Origin: Nageia nagi
Taxonomy: Eukaryota; Pinophyta
Direction: 5' to 3'
DNA: 64,000 nt
Assembly (NCBI GenBank): GCA_050084985.1
Contig: JBITNC010000001.1
Span: 124,620,001-124,684,000, forward strand
A model generated the notes under the pieces. It was given only the letters and a program-made list of their open reading frames with translations, was not told where the DNA came from and searched no databases. Shown piece after piece: positions 1-11,935 of this stretch. Position 1 is the stretch's first letter, and the number at the start of each line of letters is the position of its first letter. Made by a program: the position numbers and the translations under genes.

Positions 1-1029
1 ACTTAAAATGACATAAAAAGATGATAAAATATAAATTTTGAAAAATGAGTAAAAAATGACCATAAAACACCCACACTTACCAAGGCATCATATAAGGCTA
101 AATAGCGAACTTGGGAAAGTGGTAAAATGATAAAAATGAATTAAATAGTCACAACAAGAATATACAATATGAATACCAATGATCAAATAAATTTTAAAAT
201 AATATAAAATTAGAAATGAAGATGAAAAAACATGAAAACACAAGCGATAAAAAATTACAAAAATCACAGAGCAATATAGCAAGAGAGGTGCCATCAAAGG
301 ATGTCAAAGCATGTCATCAAATCATCTACAACATAAGTATATCTCTTAGAAATAATGATAGTCAAAACCTATGGTCAAACTTGAGGTAATGATATAAGGC
401 AATCCAAGGTGGTTGTGACCCAAGTGGTTATGTACTCATCGGGAACCATGAATGGGACTACGTGACAAGGGACACAAATGTACATACAATGATTTCATTT
501 ATGAAATGAAATACAAGAAATAGAGAAGAATATATCTTGGCTCATCTAGGTACATAAGGGAATGAATTCCATGCATGTTTAGGACTATCCTTTCTTTACT
601 ACGAATTCAAGAGGTAATGTCTAACAATCAACTTTAAAGGAGGACCAAGAGTGATACCAAATAAGATTATCAATGCAAGTGATAAAGTCTTGATGAAAAG
701 TACATCAATAAATATCTACATGACACATGATGGCTAAGAAATAAGTGACTAGTTTCCTACCTCGTAGTACACATGAATGCACAACTGCAAAAGAACAGAT
801 AGGATCTAGTATCAACTCTTGATAAGATGATTAAAACTGAAAGATATGAATGAAATACATAAAATGATAAAATTCATAAGACATGAATAAGTACCTACAT
901 GTAATGCGTAATTCATAACTTAGTATAGATGCGACTACGAGAGAGATCAAGATGATAAGAACCAAAAAATACAAGAATAAAAAGATGACAAGATTGACAC
1001 ACAATACAAAAATAAGGAGATTGAAAATA
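1..1029. other. Non-coding sequence downstream of TatL pol
   Basis: I see no protein similarity here. It lies downstream of the last integrase-like residues on the minus strand, so it should be the 3' untranslated region and possibly part of the 3' LTR of TatL. No LTR edge (TG..CA with a flanking duplication) could be recognised. Confidence 0.4.
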
Positions 1030-2110
1030 GAAAGGATGGAGATGGATGATAATGATAGGCTTAATATCTTCATGTCCTTCCATATCTATGAGATGGTACA
1101 CACTTAAATATATCTTTCTCTTAACAATGTAGGGGACTATCCAATTATGGGTAAACTTATCCCTAAGAGGATGCTCAATATGGGATTGTTGTAGATTATC
1201 TTTGAGAACCAAGTTGCCAATTTAGAACTCACACAAATTGAATTTAATATTGAATGATATCTTGATACACTTTTGATAAACCTTATGATGATCAATTGTA
1301 TTGATACATCTCTAATCAAGCAAAAGAAGTTAATCTAATCTATCTTAATGAGTCTCTTCATTCGAGATAAGGTCTTTGAGAGACACACATAAGGAAGGGA
1401 TCTCAAGCTTAAGAGGCATAATTGCCTCCCCATTGTAGATGAGATACATAGGGGTAGAACCTATGGGAATCTTGATATTAGTGTAATATATCCATAAAGC
1501 ATATGGGAGACACTCATGCAAATTGCAATAATTTTCATTAACCATCTTCTTGACAATAGTGATGATTGTTTTATTGGTTTCTTTGGCTTGACCTTATTAC
1601 CTTATGGGTAATAAGGCATAAAGAAAGATTTTTTTATGTGATATCAATTGCATATTATCCTCAGATGTTGGTTCTTGAAATTAGGACTATTATCTATAAT
1701 GATCCTAGCAAAAATACCAAATCAACATATAATATGAGTCTCTATAAAAGTTGTGCTCTTTGTGCCTATAGTAGAGACTAAAGGTATCACCTCAATGCAC
1801 ATGGTAAAGTACTTAGTAACAATTATAATAAGATTATGAACTCCTGATAAATGAGGAACCAACTGATCAACAAGATTGAATCCCCATTGGGAAAAACACC
1901 ACATCTCTTGGATAGGTTAAAGAGGATGAGATAGGATATGTTGAATATGAGCATGTTGTTGATATTTAACACACTTATTAATATACTCATTACAAACATG
2001 TTCCATGGTAGACAAATAATAACCCATCTATAGGATACATTTGGCAATAATAGTATCATTAAAGTGTCCATCAAAAATATCATCATGACAATCTAATATG
2101 GTAATTTATT
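1030..2110 (-). pseudogene. TatL integrase, decayed
   Basis: Three integrase parts can be followed in different frames on the minus strand. Around 2086-1950 is a degraded zinc-binding N-terminal region. Around 1904-1722 the residues QWGFNLVDQL and IIIVTKYFT match the start of the Ty3 catalytic core, where the first catalytic Asp sits in the GxDLVG motif; here that motif reads GFNLVD, so the Asp is changed to Asn. Around 1545-1345 LPYALWIYYTN and EAIMPLKLEIPS match the core end. Around 1212-1030 HPLRDKFTHNWIVPYIV matches the C-terminal region. Frameshifts separate the parts. The protein would have inserted element cDNA into the host chromosome. Confidence 0.8.
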
Positions 2111-2439
2111 GGTCATAATGCTCTAAATATCAAAGGAATCATTGAAATATTGCTTATAAAGGACATCCCCTAAAATCACATAATGAGTGGTTCTATACTT
2201 AAAGGCTATTTTCTCACTAGAGGACATGTCATAAGGAAGGGCATTCCACTTGAGATACTCATGAAGCTACTTATCCCACAAGTCTAGAGACTCAAGCAAA
2301 ATCTCATTGACACTAGCTTTAGAAACACAAGATGACAAAGCAAACTTAAGAGACAACTTCTTAACAGTCATAATTTCTATATGTTGGATTCATCGATGAG
2401 GATTAGGTGGAATAAGTGATCCCAAAAAAGCTATAGTAT

Positions 2440-2760
2440 CCATAAACCTATTGGAAGACCTAGGAGTGGTTTTGATCTTATATGCTTTGAACCACTTAAG
2501 GAGCTTAACAATCTCCTCCCTATAAGACTAGAGGATCTCATTATGATATTGATAAATTACAAGGACTTGTATAACTACCAAGAGAGAATCAATATAAATC
2601 ATGAGTTGCTTTATCTTGAGCTCGATGGTGATCCTAATACTTAGGATCAAGTATTCATACTCAATATTATTCTTAGTGCAATGAAAGGTTATCTTTAAGG
2701 AATAGGAGATGCAAACACCCTTAGGCATGAAGAAGACTACTCCTACATATCCCCCTTAAT
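2440..2760 (-). pseudogene. TatL second (archaeal-type) RNase H, decayed
   Basis: The stretch 2728-2528 contains FHCTKNNIEYEYLIL and LMIYIDSLLVV, matching the NNxAEYEAL and YxDSxLV motifs of the extra RNase H found in Tat-lineage elements. The Glu of NIEYE and the Asp of IDS are visible. Downstream, near 2500-2400, IKTTPRSSNRFMDTIAFL matches the usual linker before integrase, where the last RNase H Asp lies. The extra domain is thought to replace or assist the RNase H fused to RT. Frameshifts and stops make it a pseudogene. Confidence 0.75.
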
Positions 2761-3025
2761 CACACTTAAATCCATAAAAGTACATATTCATGTCAAATTA
2801 CTCAAGTGTATCAATAAACTCTTCCTCCTTGTCAATATTAAATATATCATCATCAAGAAGATTGATGTTAAGAGGAGAATTATCTTGCAAGGATGCTTCA
2901 GCTAACTGATCAACTATGACATGAACCTTAATGGATTTTTGACTAATGAACTCAAGGTAAAAATATGATAAAAATATGAGCTAATTAGATATTCAAGAAT
3001 CATGATAAGTCTTTCTCATCATATA

Positions 3026-4575
3026 CTATAGAGTATCAGCACCAAAAATCATGTATGTTGTATACTTGAGTATGTAGTAATGTAATTTATTGGCTACAAA
3101 AATGATGAAAATGAAAAGATGCTCCATATAGATGTATTTTATCTCATAGTCTACAAGAGTGTGACTAAGGTAATAAATGGATTTTTCTTTTCCTTGATTG
3201 TTCTTTTCGGAAAGCATGACTCCTAAGGTAAAATTAGTCGCTGAAAGATAGAGATGGAAAGGGATTCCATCCAAGGGGGATCAAGATGGGATGAGTAGTG
3301 AGATATATATTGTTATCATCAAAATATTGTTGGCACTTCTCATTCCACTCAAAGATAATACCCTTCATTAAGAGCTTGTTGAAAGGATAACACTTTTCTA
3401 AAAGTTGGGCTATGAATCGATAAATGGCTTGTATTTTGCCTTAAATACTCCTTAAGGTTTTGATATTATGAGGTGGAGGAATGAATGAAATGGTTTTAAA
3501 TTTCTTAGGATCAATCTTGATACTACATTTGGACATAATAAAACCTAAGAGCTTACCTAACATGAAACCAAAGATACACATCTTAGGATTCAACCTAACA
3601 TTATGCTCAAGCAAATGACGAAGGATCTTATGAAGAAATTTCCAATTTTCTTCATGTATCTTGAACTTAGATAAAATACCATGAACATAATACTCCATTA
3701 TCTCATGCATCATGTCATAAAATATATAGGTCATAGCTCTTTGATAGGTTGCACCAACATTCTTAATACCAAAAGGCATGACATAATAGCAACACTTCCC
3801 CAAGGGATGGTAAAAGTTATCTTATGTTTATCTTTAGGATTGACCCAAATTTGATTATAGCTAAAATAATTATCCATAAGAGAAAACATCTCATACCTTA
3901 TTATATTATTGATAAATATATCAATGTTGGGTAGAGGGAAGTCATCCTTAGGATATTCCCTATTGAGATCATAAAATATATATAAATAAAATTTAACCAT
4001 CAGACTTGTTCATTAGAACCATTTGGAAACCCACTTAGGGTAATCAATAGGTTTGATAAAATAATCCTTCAACAACTTTTTAATCTCAACCTTGATTAAG
4101 AGAGATTGGGCAAGATTAAATTTCCTATGCTTTTGCTTGATAAATTTGGCATCAAGATCGATTATGATGTTATGCACAACAAGATTAAGATCTAGACCCT
4201 AAATATCATCATAACTAAAGGAAAAGAGATTATGATATTTGAAAAAATGGATATTTCTAGATCACTCATAGACTCAATTAAAATATCATCAAAATAAACA
4301 ATCTTAGGATTTTCAAGATCATCACTAATGTCGACTTTCACTAGGCCCCCAATGTGCATGTGAAAACCCTCTTCAAGTTGCTTTAGGACATGAAGATATG
4401 AGTAATCATATTCAATAGGATTTATAATGTAAGATACAATATTGTATGAAGACACCTCACCTAAGGATGAGGGGGAAGACAAAATTTTCTTAATGAATAT
4501 AACCTTGATGATGGCAACGAAAATTTGTGAATTCAAGACTAAGAATAACTTGAGAATCATCATAAATAGGATCAT
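3026..4575 (-). pseudogene. TatL reverse transcriptase and first RNase H, decayed
   Basis: Minus-strand order: a pre-RT region (4575 to about 4060), then YDLNREYPKDDFPLPNIDIF (about 3970-3910), then, after a frameshift near 3800, YVMPFGIKNVGATYQRAM and YYVHGILSK (3803-3441), then an RNase H region with SATNFTLGVMLSE (3274-3026). In working Ty3 RTs the catalytic box is YVDD; here it reads YVHG, so both catalytic Asp residues are lost. The family match is strong (YPKDDFPLPNID, MPFGxKNxGATYQR). Length and order are normal for the lineage, but the frame is broken at least three times. Confidence 0.88.
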
Positions 4576-5821
4576 TAAAGGGTATTCCTAATTGATAGAA
4601 ATCATATTTATAAAATAAATCATGTTAGAATACAGAGGGTCACCAAATAATTCCAAAGGGATAGAACAATCCGATAAGGTAGGACTAGAAGGGTAAAAAT
4701 AAAGAACAATGCCATCAACATTAAAACAAGAATCATGAATATTAAGATTCACAAACTACTAATCAAGCACTTGAGATTTAGGACCCTTGAATCCAAGGTC
4801 CCAATTATCATGAATTGATTTAAAATAGGTTTGTAAAGCATGGACCATACCTTGTTCATACTTTCCTAGGCCATAACCTTGCCATTTAAAATATTCAAAA
4901 TATCAATGGAAAAAATCAGGATAGTAAAAGTATTCAATCTTAGTACAAAATTTATCTTTAAAAGGATGGTCAAAAGGGACATCATAAGGAGAATCAATTC
5001 CTTCATAAATGAAGAAAAATTACTTATTACTTTGGCCTAAAGGAACCACAAAACCAATAACTATTGAGGTATCCTAAAGCTGACCAAAGTCTTTAGTTGA
5101 TTTGATATTACAAGATACATACTCAATCCAATATTCCCCCAAACCAAGATTAGCATATTGCACTAATATAGGATATAATTTAGAATCATCATCTTAATCA
5201 TCCTCATATTGAGTTACTTTATCAAATTGAGAAGAATTGTGATACTCTTCCTCTTGGGAATGTTGATATGTCATGCATGATAAATGATAGAGGTCATTAT
5301 GAGAGATAAACTAATTATAGGATTGAGGTTGAATGGAATTGGGTTTAGGATTTTGAACTTGAGGTATAGAACATGATTTATGTGATTAATAAGATTGCAT
5401 AGATGACTTACCATTGGGATGTGTAGGGTGAGGTAAATCCAATGGAGGTGATGATGATGAAGGTATTGAACCAAGTGATTGACCTTGATGAGGATTCTAA
5501 GTTTTGGGATATTGTGAATAAGATTATGATGCTTGATTAGGATTATTATTCACAAGGATGGTGATAGGAAACAAACTAGGCATAGAAAAAGGATTGGTAA
5601 GATTGATCATTTTGTAATGACTAAAAGGATTTGGATCCATAGTATACAATATTTTTTCCCTAATACAAATACTTAAAAAAACCATGTAATGAAGATGAGA
5701 TACCCTTAATATCATCAATCCATGGTCTACCTAATAGAATGTTGTATTGCATATCTCCTTCCACCACATGAAAAGCTGTAGGAATACATATAAATCTCAC
5801 CTTGATGGGGATGACAAAAAC
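4576..5821 (-). other. TatL spacer between protease and RT
   Basis: This interval joins the protease and pre-RT parts of the TatL polyprotein. Short open stretches on the minus strand (5718-5524 and 5474-5271) are Pro/His/Asn-rich and have no motif I recognise. Such spacers are poorly conserved in Tat elements. Nothing else was seen. Confidence 0.4.
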
Positions 5822-6073
5822 TTACAAAGTAGAAGATAAAGTATTATTCAAAGCCCTTATGGAAAGTGTTGGAGCACTCAAATATGATATAGGTATCTTA
5901 AGTTTTTGAAATGCCATAGTAGAAACCACATTAATGGTTGAACCCTCATCAATCATTACTCTCTTAATTGATTTACCATCAATCTTTGGAATGATGTAAA
6001 TAGCAAGATGCTTCTTCTTTGCTCCAGGAGAGTGATATCCCTCATCCATATAAAATATGATAAATGGTCTCAT
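5822..6073 (-). pseudogene. TatL aspartic protease, decayed
   Basis: The minus-strand stretch 6073-5822 includes KRVMIDEGSTINVVSTMAF, which fits the retropepsin active-site pattern (hydrophobic-hydrophobic-Asp-x-Gly-Ser, then N-V/I-hydrophobic). The preceding GAKKKHLAIYIIPKIDGK fits the strand before the active site. The protease would release gag and pol products. It is only a fragment of 84 residues with stops on both sides, so it is a remnant. Confidence 0.7.
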
Positions 6074-7759
6074 GTAATCCTAAATGGTTTCATAAAATTA
6101 CATAAAATTGTTGGGATTATCACTTGATATATCAATTATCTTAAGGATATCATTCAATGCATTTTTATGTACCTTATATTATTGGATCAAGTCTCATAAG
6201 GATGAATTTGTTATATTTAACCTTAATTTTTCCTCTAATTGATTTCTAATTGTAATAATCAATCTAGAAGCTTATGTTTGTACTTGAATATGAATCAGTT
6301 CTCTTAATTATTGAGGTATTACTTCTCTTTATGGAGGTATTCTCTTACCTCTTTTTCCTATTTGTGTAGCTACATTTACCATATACATGCCAATCATACC
6401 AATAAACCCTATAGGTAAAGAACCACCATGTGTTATTTGTCTTGATGAGGAGGCTAAGGTACTCACTTGATTAACATTGGTATCATGCATTGGTAAGGTA
6501 TTTTGATACACTCCCAAATCTATATTGGTTTGATCTATAGGATTTCCTATAGATACTTTTCCATCATTAATTAATCCTTGAATAGTGGACCTCAAATGCT
6601 AGAATTTTTTTATGTCATGTTCTCTTAGATTATATAAGGCATAAAATTCATTGTCCTTATACCATTATGACTTCTCACCATTAGGATCCTCTTGTTTAAC
6701 CTCAATAAGTATAATAAATTTAGCATCCAATATATTTTTAAAGATATCCTCATTTGGCTCTGCTAATGGTGTCCAATTCTATTATTGTTATGGTTTCTTA
6801 GGTGGTATTAGTGGTATTTCTTAATTATTACCTTGATTGATATGTGCTTGATCTTGTTTTTGATTTATTGGTTGGTTATTATTTTGTTTTCTTGGAGGTG
6901 TTAGTTGCAAAATTGGTTGAGCTTGATTAACCACATAAGTGATTTGATTTGTTTATGGTTTTTGTTATGTTTGTTTGAAGGAGACACTATTGTTGCAATT
7001 ATTTTGGTTATTATCTTTCTTTCTTAACTTAATTTCACCTTATTGAATCTTGATTTCTTCAATGATTTTTTCTTGGGCTAAGTCATCCTCAAAGGTGAGA
7101 TTCCTTTGGATTTGTAAAATGGAGGAAATGTGTTTGTTGCAACTCCTAGAAAATAGCTTAACTAACTCTTCTTGTGGTAGTGTAAGGCATATCTGTGACA
7201 ATTTATCTCCATCAACACACATACTTTGAAATTGATTCATATTAAAATTGGGATAGCTTCCTCAAATTTGTAATAGAAGATGTCTTCCTAATTTTGATCC
7301 TAAAATGTTCCAAAAATTGATTTTTCAATTGTTCAAAAGATAATATACTATGTTGGAGAAAGTTATTGTACCAATCCAAAGCTTATACCACTAGAATCAT
7401 ATGAAAAATTCTTAGCATAAGAACATCATCATTAGCTATGATATAATAAGATTAATTAAATTTTCTTATATGTTCTTTAGGATCATATTTTCTTGTAAAC
7501 TTAAGTCATCTTGGGGGCTTCAAACTTGTAAGGAAATTCCTTAATTGGAACTAATGAATGGATTAGTTCATTACAAATTGATCCATATGATAGCTTTGTA
7601 TTCCCTTGATCATTGAGTCTTTATTCCATCTCATGCAACTTATTTAAGATTTCAACATTGGTATTTAAAGGAGGATGAGATGATACCACTTGATAACTTG
7701 GACCTTGATAGTAAGGTGGTTCTTGTGCTTGTCTATGAAATTGATAATTTGGTTATTTT
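6074..7759 (-). pseudogene. TatL gag, C-terminal part
   Basis: On the minus strand, about 7760-7560 carries SYGSICNELIHSLVPIKEF, and 7240-7040 carries LTLPQEELVKLFSRSC. Both match the gag of TatR at the other end of the window (SYEMICNEPIHPSFPKKEI and YTLPQEELIKIFSQIC), so the two gags are related. Nearer pol, about 6595-6329, is a stretch rich in Gln, Ser and Gly. Stops and frameshifts are frequent. Gag would form the particle. Copia-1 interrupts this gene just right of this interval. Confidence 0.75.
7755..7759. repeat. Target-site duplication (atttt), left of Copia-1
   Basis: Five bases directly before the Copia-1 5' LTR. The same five bases follow the 3' LTR at 12375-12379. Copia integrases usually make 5-bp duplications. 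Confidence 0.88.
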
Positions 7760-8206
7760 TGTTGGAAATTATAATGCAATATTGTGTAATATTTTTTTTA
7801 ATGTAAATTCACTTAATGCTTAAAGTATCTTTAATAACCTTAAAGCATTAAGGGAATAAATATGAAAAAATCTTTAACCTTATGCTTGGGTAAAATGGAG
7901 GTTAAAGAGTGGCTTTCATCTTATAAATAGTGAGGTACCCCATCTCATTATGTACTTGTAGAAGCATGAATATGCTAGTCTTGTAAAGTTACAGGAATGC
8001 TCTTGTAGGAGATTTGTAGAAGAATTTGTAGGAGAGTTCTCTTGTGAGAAGTAATAGAAGATATGGTTCAAAGTGGATGTACTCCCAAGAGTTGGAGGAA
8101 CCACTATACATTGTGTGTTCTCATTTGTGTGAATGATTTGTTCTTAGTTAGATTTATTATAGAAGCTATAAGATATCTTGGTTTATGGAATCCTTCAATT
8201 CCATCA
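7760..8206 (+). repeat. Copia-1 5' LTR
   Basis: Starts TGTTGGAAATT and ends TTCCATCA. A TATAAATA box lies at 7922-7929, the expected promoter. It carries the phrase GTGGATGTACTCCCAAGAG, also found, slightly changed, in the Copia-2 LTR. A 12-base gap relative to the 3' LTR lies near 8022. Confidence 0.9.
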
Positions 8207-8208
8207 AG

Positions 8209-8221
8209 TGATATCAAAGCC
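8209..8221 (+). promoter_or_regulatory. Copia-1 primer-binding site
   Basis: TGATATCAAAGCC lies two bases after the LTR and resembles TGGTATCAGAGCC, the complement of the 3' end of plant initiator tRNA-Met, with two changes. It would prime minus-strand cDNA. Confidence 0.75.
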
Positions 8222-8985
8222 TTCATTATGGTGATCTCATCAAATTTTTTCATGGTGATTTTGAGTTAACTTTACTCAAATCTAAGGTATACCTATTCCC
8301 TAATCTTATTTCAATTTTATTTCAAAACTTCAATGGATAATCAATTTCAATTTCATTTTTTTTGAAGTTGAAAGTTTATATCTATACTAACATGTTTTAT
8401 CTTGAGAATAATGGGCTCAAATTTAAAGTAAAATTTTACCTTAGTTACATGTTAGTAATATTTGAATTTAAATCTAACATTTTTCTATGGTTAGGTTACA
8501 AGATCTTGAGAAATTTAGTGTTACTAATTTTCTTCCTTGTCAAATATAATATTTGTTTTTTAGATTTTAACACTGATAAGATCTTATTATTACAAGTTTA
8601 AAAAATCAAATTATTGATTTTTGTAATGTAGTAATTTTTCCTGCAAGAAAGTTAAAATAGTGATTTTGCTATTTAAGTTATCTTCTTGCAATTTTTTTTA
8701 AGCTTGCAATTTTTTGTAACAACTAAAAGCTACAAAAAGCTTGCAAATTTTTTATATAAATTTTTTGAATAAAATTTGATCCTATCTTTTTAAAATAGAA
8801 TTTATTATTTAAAAATTTATGGATCTTGTATATATATAGATGCATATGCCTAGAAACACTACAAACCCTAATAAATTCTATTTTTTTAAAAATAATAAAA
8901 TTAAAAAAATGAAGGTTGGGCACATGGCCCCTCCGTTGGAGTGGGTGCATAGCCCTTAGGCATGGTGTAGCCCTCGAATGTGACT
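8222..8985 (+). other. Copia-1 leader, non-coding
   Basis: AT-rich sequence without coding motifs. A splice-donor-like AAG/GTATAC near 8287 sits at about the same distance from the primer site as donor-like sites in Copia-2. Nothing else is recognised. Confidence 0.4.
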
Positions 8986-9150
8986 ATGTTGGGCATCGAT
9001 CCTCCCATGGGAGGTGGTGTATGACCTTGCTAGGCATCATCCCTCCTATGGGAGGTGGTGTGTGACCCTACAGGTATGGCTTCTTTGCTGTAAAGGGTGT
9101 GCATCTCTAGGTGTCATCCCTCCTACAAGAGGTGGTGTGTGAGTGGCTGA
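8986..9150 (+). repeat. GC-rich three-unit repeat with palindromes
   Basis: The phrase ATCCCTCCTATGGGAGGTGG recurs three times in diverged form (about 8998, 9038 and 9115). The first unit contains the perfect 14-base palindrome CCTCCCATGGGAGG at 9001-9014. It stands out from the AT-rich surroundings. Confidence 0.7.
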
Positions 9151-10189
9151 ACTCCCACCCCTCCTCCTTTTCTCAAAAACTTTCCTCCTTTTGTAATTTT
9201 TTTCTATCCTAAATTTAATGGGGGTTTGATTTAAAGGCTTAAATTTAATGAGTGCTAGATATTTTTTCAAGGTACTAATTAAAAGAATGGTATTTAAAAA
9301 AAAAAAACAACTTTTAAGAAAAAGGAACATAGGATGCACTATTTTTTGTGTGGATGATTTGATTTGATGGTCATTAAAGGGTCTATATTTTATAATATTG
9401 AGGTGGGGATGAATTTTTTTTAGTGAAGTGCATTTTTATTCAATTTTAAAATATTTATAAAGCATCTTATCTTAAATTTGCACATGTCCTCACCTTCTTT
9501 AAATATGGATTTTTCTAAAATTTAGGAATCTTGTTGAAGTATCCTATGCTTTTATTGCTTATTATTTGAGTGCATGATACGTTTTCACTTGCTTTTTTAT
9601 TTAGCATACATTATGACCTTTTCTAAAGTGAGAATCTTTTTTTTTTTTTTTAAAGGAAAGGTTTTTTTAATAAAAGTAAAGGACATTAAAAAAAGGGGAT
9701 ATTCCATTACTAGTAGGTTAAATTTATCATATGCTATTTTCTATTTTTCACTTTATGGCAAGGAATGTGGCCTTTAAGTAAAGCTTAAAAATTATTATTT
9801 AAAACCTTTGTTAGTGTTAACATTAAGTAGTTTCAAGCTTTCTTTTTTCCAAGAGATATTTTTTATGAACATGATTATTGATCAATAAAAAATTTGATTA
9901 CTTTTTTTGCAAAATTTTTAGGTTATTTTTTTTTTTTTTTTGCAAAATGTTGAAGGAAATAAATGACAACTTTTTATTGGAATTTTGAAGGCAAATTAAT
10001 TGATAATTTCGAATACATCACACACCAATTTTATGTACTTTGCAATTTTTTTCTTTCATGTGTCATTTTGTGAACAAACAAAAAGAGAGGGAAATTGCAT
10101 TAAATATACACATTGTTAAAATAAAGATTTGTTATGCATATTTATTATGGATATGCATAGTGTGGATATGTATAATGTGATGTGCTCGG
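9151..10189 (+). other. Copia-1 interior, non-coding
   Basis: AT-rich, with long T runs near 9629-9642 and 9928-9941. No gene, RNA or repeat recognised. Confidence 0.4.
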
Positions 10190-10470
10190 ATCTACATAGT
10201 GTTTGAAGTGAAAATTTAAGTAAAATATTTTTTCAAACTTTGATATGTACTATCCTTATTGGTTGCAATGCTATGCAAATTTGTTGTGGATGTGCATAGT
10301 GTTTGGAGTGAAAATTTAGGTAAAAACTTCTTTCAAACTTTGATATGCATTATCCTTATTAGTTGCAATGCTATGAAATTTTTTTTTGGATGTTTATAGT
10401 GTTTGAAGTGAAAATTTAGGTAAAAAGTTCTTTCAAAACTATGATATGCACTATCTTTATTGGTTGACAT
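10190..10470 (+). repeat. 100-bp tandem repeat, nearly three units
   Basis: The phrase GTTTGAAGTGAAAATTTA begins at 10201, 10301 (one change) and 10401, an exact 100-base period. Each unit contains CAAACTTTGATATGC and CTATCCTTATTGGTTG, some with small changes. Confidence 0.85.
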
Positions 10471-10490
10471 ATTGTTAAAATGAAAACTTA

Positions 10491-10598
10491 TTTATGGATT
10501 GATGCCACTATACTTCTATGATTGGGAAGTTTATCCATGTTTATGGATTGATGCCACTATATTTACATGTTTGGAAAGTTTATCCATGTTGATGGATA
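10491..10598 (+). repeat. 49-bp tandem repeat, two units
   Basis: TTTATGGATTGATGCCACTA begins at 10491 and 10540, with TTTATCCATG closing both units; a third partial start follows at 10589. Confidence 0.8.
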
Positions 10599-10640
10599 AT
10601 TTTCCATATTGCTACTTGTTAGCAAGTTGTAGTGGATGTA

Positions 10641-10810
10641 GTGGTTAAAATAATTTGCCTTTCTCCATGATTACATTGTTAGAGTAGTTAAAAAGGTTCA
10701 TTCTTCTCCATGATTACATATTATTGGAGTGGTTAAAAAGGTTCACCCTTCTCTATGATTGCACATTGTTGTAGTGGTTAAAAAGGTTTTTCCTTCTCCA
10801 AAATTACAAT
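10641..10810 (+). repeat. 43-45-bp tandem repeat, four units
   Basis: GTGGTTAAAA-type starts occur at 10641, 10684, 10729 and 10774, each followed by CTTCTCCATGATTACA or a close variant. Confidence 0.8.
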
Positions 10811-10859
10811 TGTTTGATGAAATTTGAATCCATTTAGATGGATTAATGCTACCAAATTT

Positions 10860-11220
10860 TATCATATGCATCTTGACTACTAGCATAGTCAAGTTGGCAT
10901 TTTGTGGCTTGTGTATCTTGACATGGTAGTCAAGATGGTATTTTATGGTTTGTTCTTTATCTATGCTACGATATTGTTGAAGAAGAATTTAAACCTACAA
11001 ATCAACATATTTGTAAATATATAAGAACTTATGTATGTGGCTTATACTTTGCCTTATAAATCTTGACTTGGTGTTTTGTTCAAGTATGCATTTTTTGTGG
11101 CTTAAAAATTTTGACTTGATAGTATAGTCAAGTTGTTATGCCTTATAAAAATTAACTTAGTGATTTATTAAAGTTGGCATTTGATGGTTTGTGACATGGT
11201 TAAGATAACATGGTCACATA
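10860..11220 (+). repeat. Irregular repeat of TCTTGACT...AGTCAAG units
   Basis: Four or five diverged units combine ATCTTGACT, a short spacer, GTCAAGTTGGCATTTT and GTGGCTTG. The two halves are partly complementary, so each unit could fold into a short hairpin. Spacing is irregular. Confidence 0.55.
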
Positions 11221-11924
11221 AGTATTTGATTGGTGATATTTTTATCAAGGAAAAAAAATAAGTTACAAAAATATTATGATGTGATGACACTCTCATATAC
11301 CAAAAGATAAATACAAACAAACATAAAAATCAAAAATCAAATTTTTTTTTATGATATTTGATGATATTTATATATCCTTATTTGAAAATGCTTTCATATC
11401 ATTTGGTTGATTATGCATTTGATGATATTGTACATATTATTTATTGTTGATATCATGTTATGAATAATACATTTTATTTAGTATGCACATGTGATATTTA
11501 GTTTATGATGTATGTCATCTTTGATGTTATGCATATGTCATGAATTGATATCTTTGTGCACCATTTTATCAATTTATAGATGATATTTATCTTATATGAG
11601 TGTATATGATGAATCTAATTAATCTTGTTTATGAGCTACTTGTAGCTTGTACATTTCTTGTTAAGATTGCAGGTTACATAAAGATGCAAGCTCATGGAGG
11701 CTCATCATATCAACATGTTAAATGATTACTCTTGTACATGGAAACCATTTATGGTTAATATTTGTATTGTAAAACCATTTGTTAAAATAGTTAAGTAGCT
11801 GAGCCATTGTAGAACCATCTATATTATATTACTTTATCATAAGTTATCATCTCTCATTGTATTCTTATGGAGAACTCTCTTACTCTTTCTCTTTCTCTTT
11901 TCGAATCTCTACCCCAATATTGCA
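11221..11924 (+). other. Copia-1 3' tail shared with Copia-2
   Basis: Non-coding. From about 11560 it matches the Copia-2 tail (about 26940-27342), for example TGTAGC, GCAAGCTCATGGAG, GAAACCA and ATGGAGAACTCTCTTACT in the same order. This links the two elements outside the LTRs. Confidence 0.75.
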
Positions 11925-11926
11925 TT

Positions 11927-11935
11927 AAGGGGGAG
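11927..11935 (+). promoter_or_regulatory. Copia-1 polypurine tract
   Basis: AAGGGGGAG directly abuts the 3' LTR start, the usual primer for plus-strand cDNA. Copia-2 has the same sequence in the same place. Confidence 0.85.
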
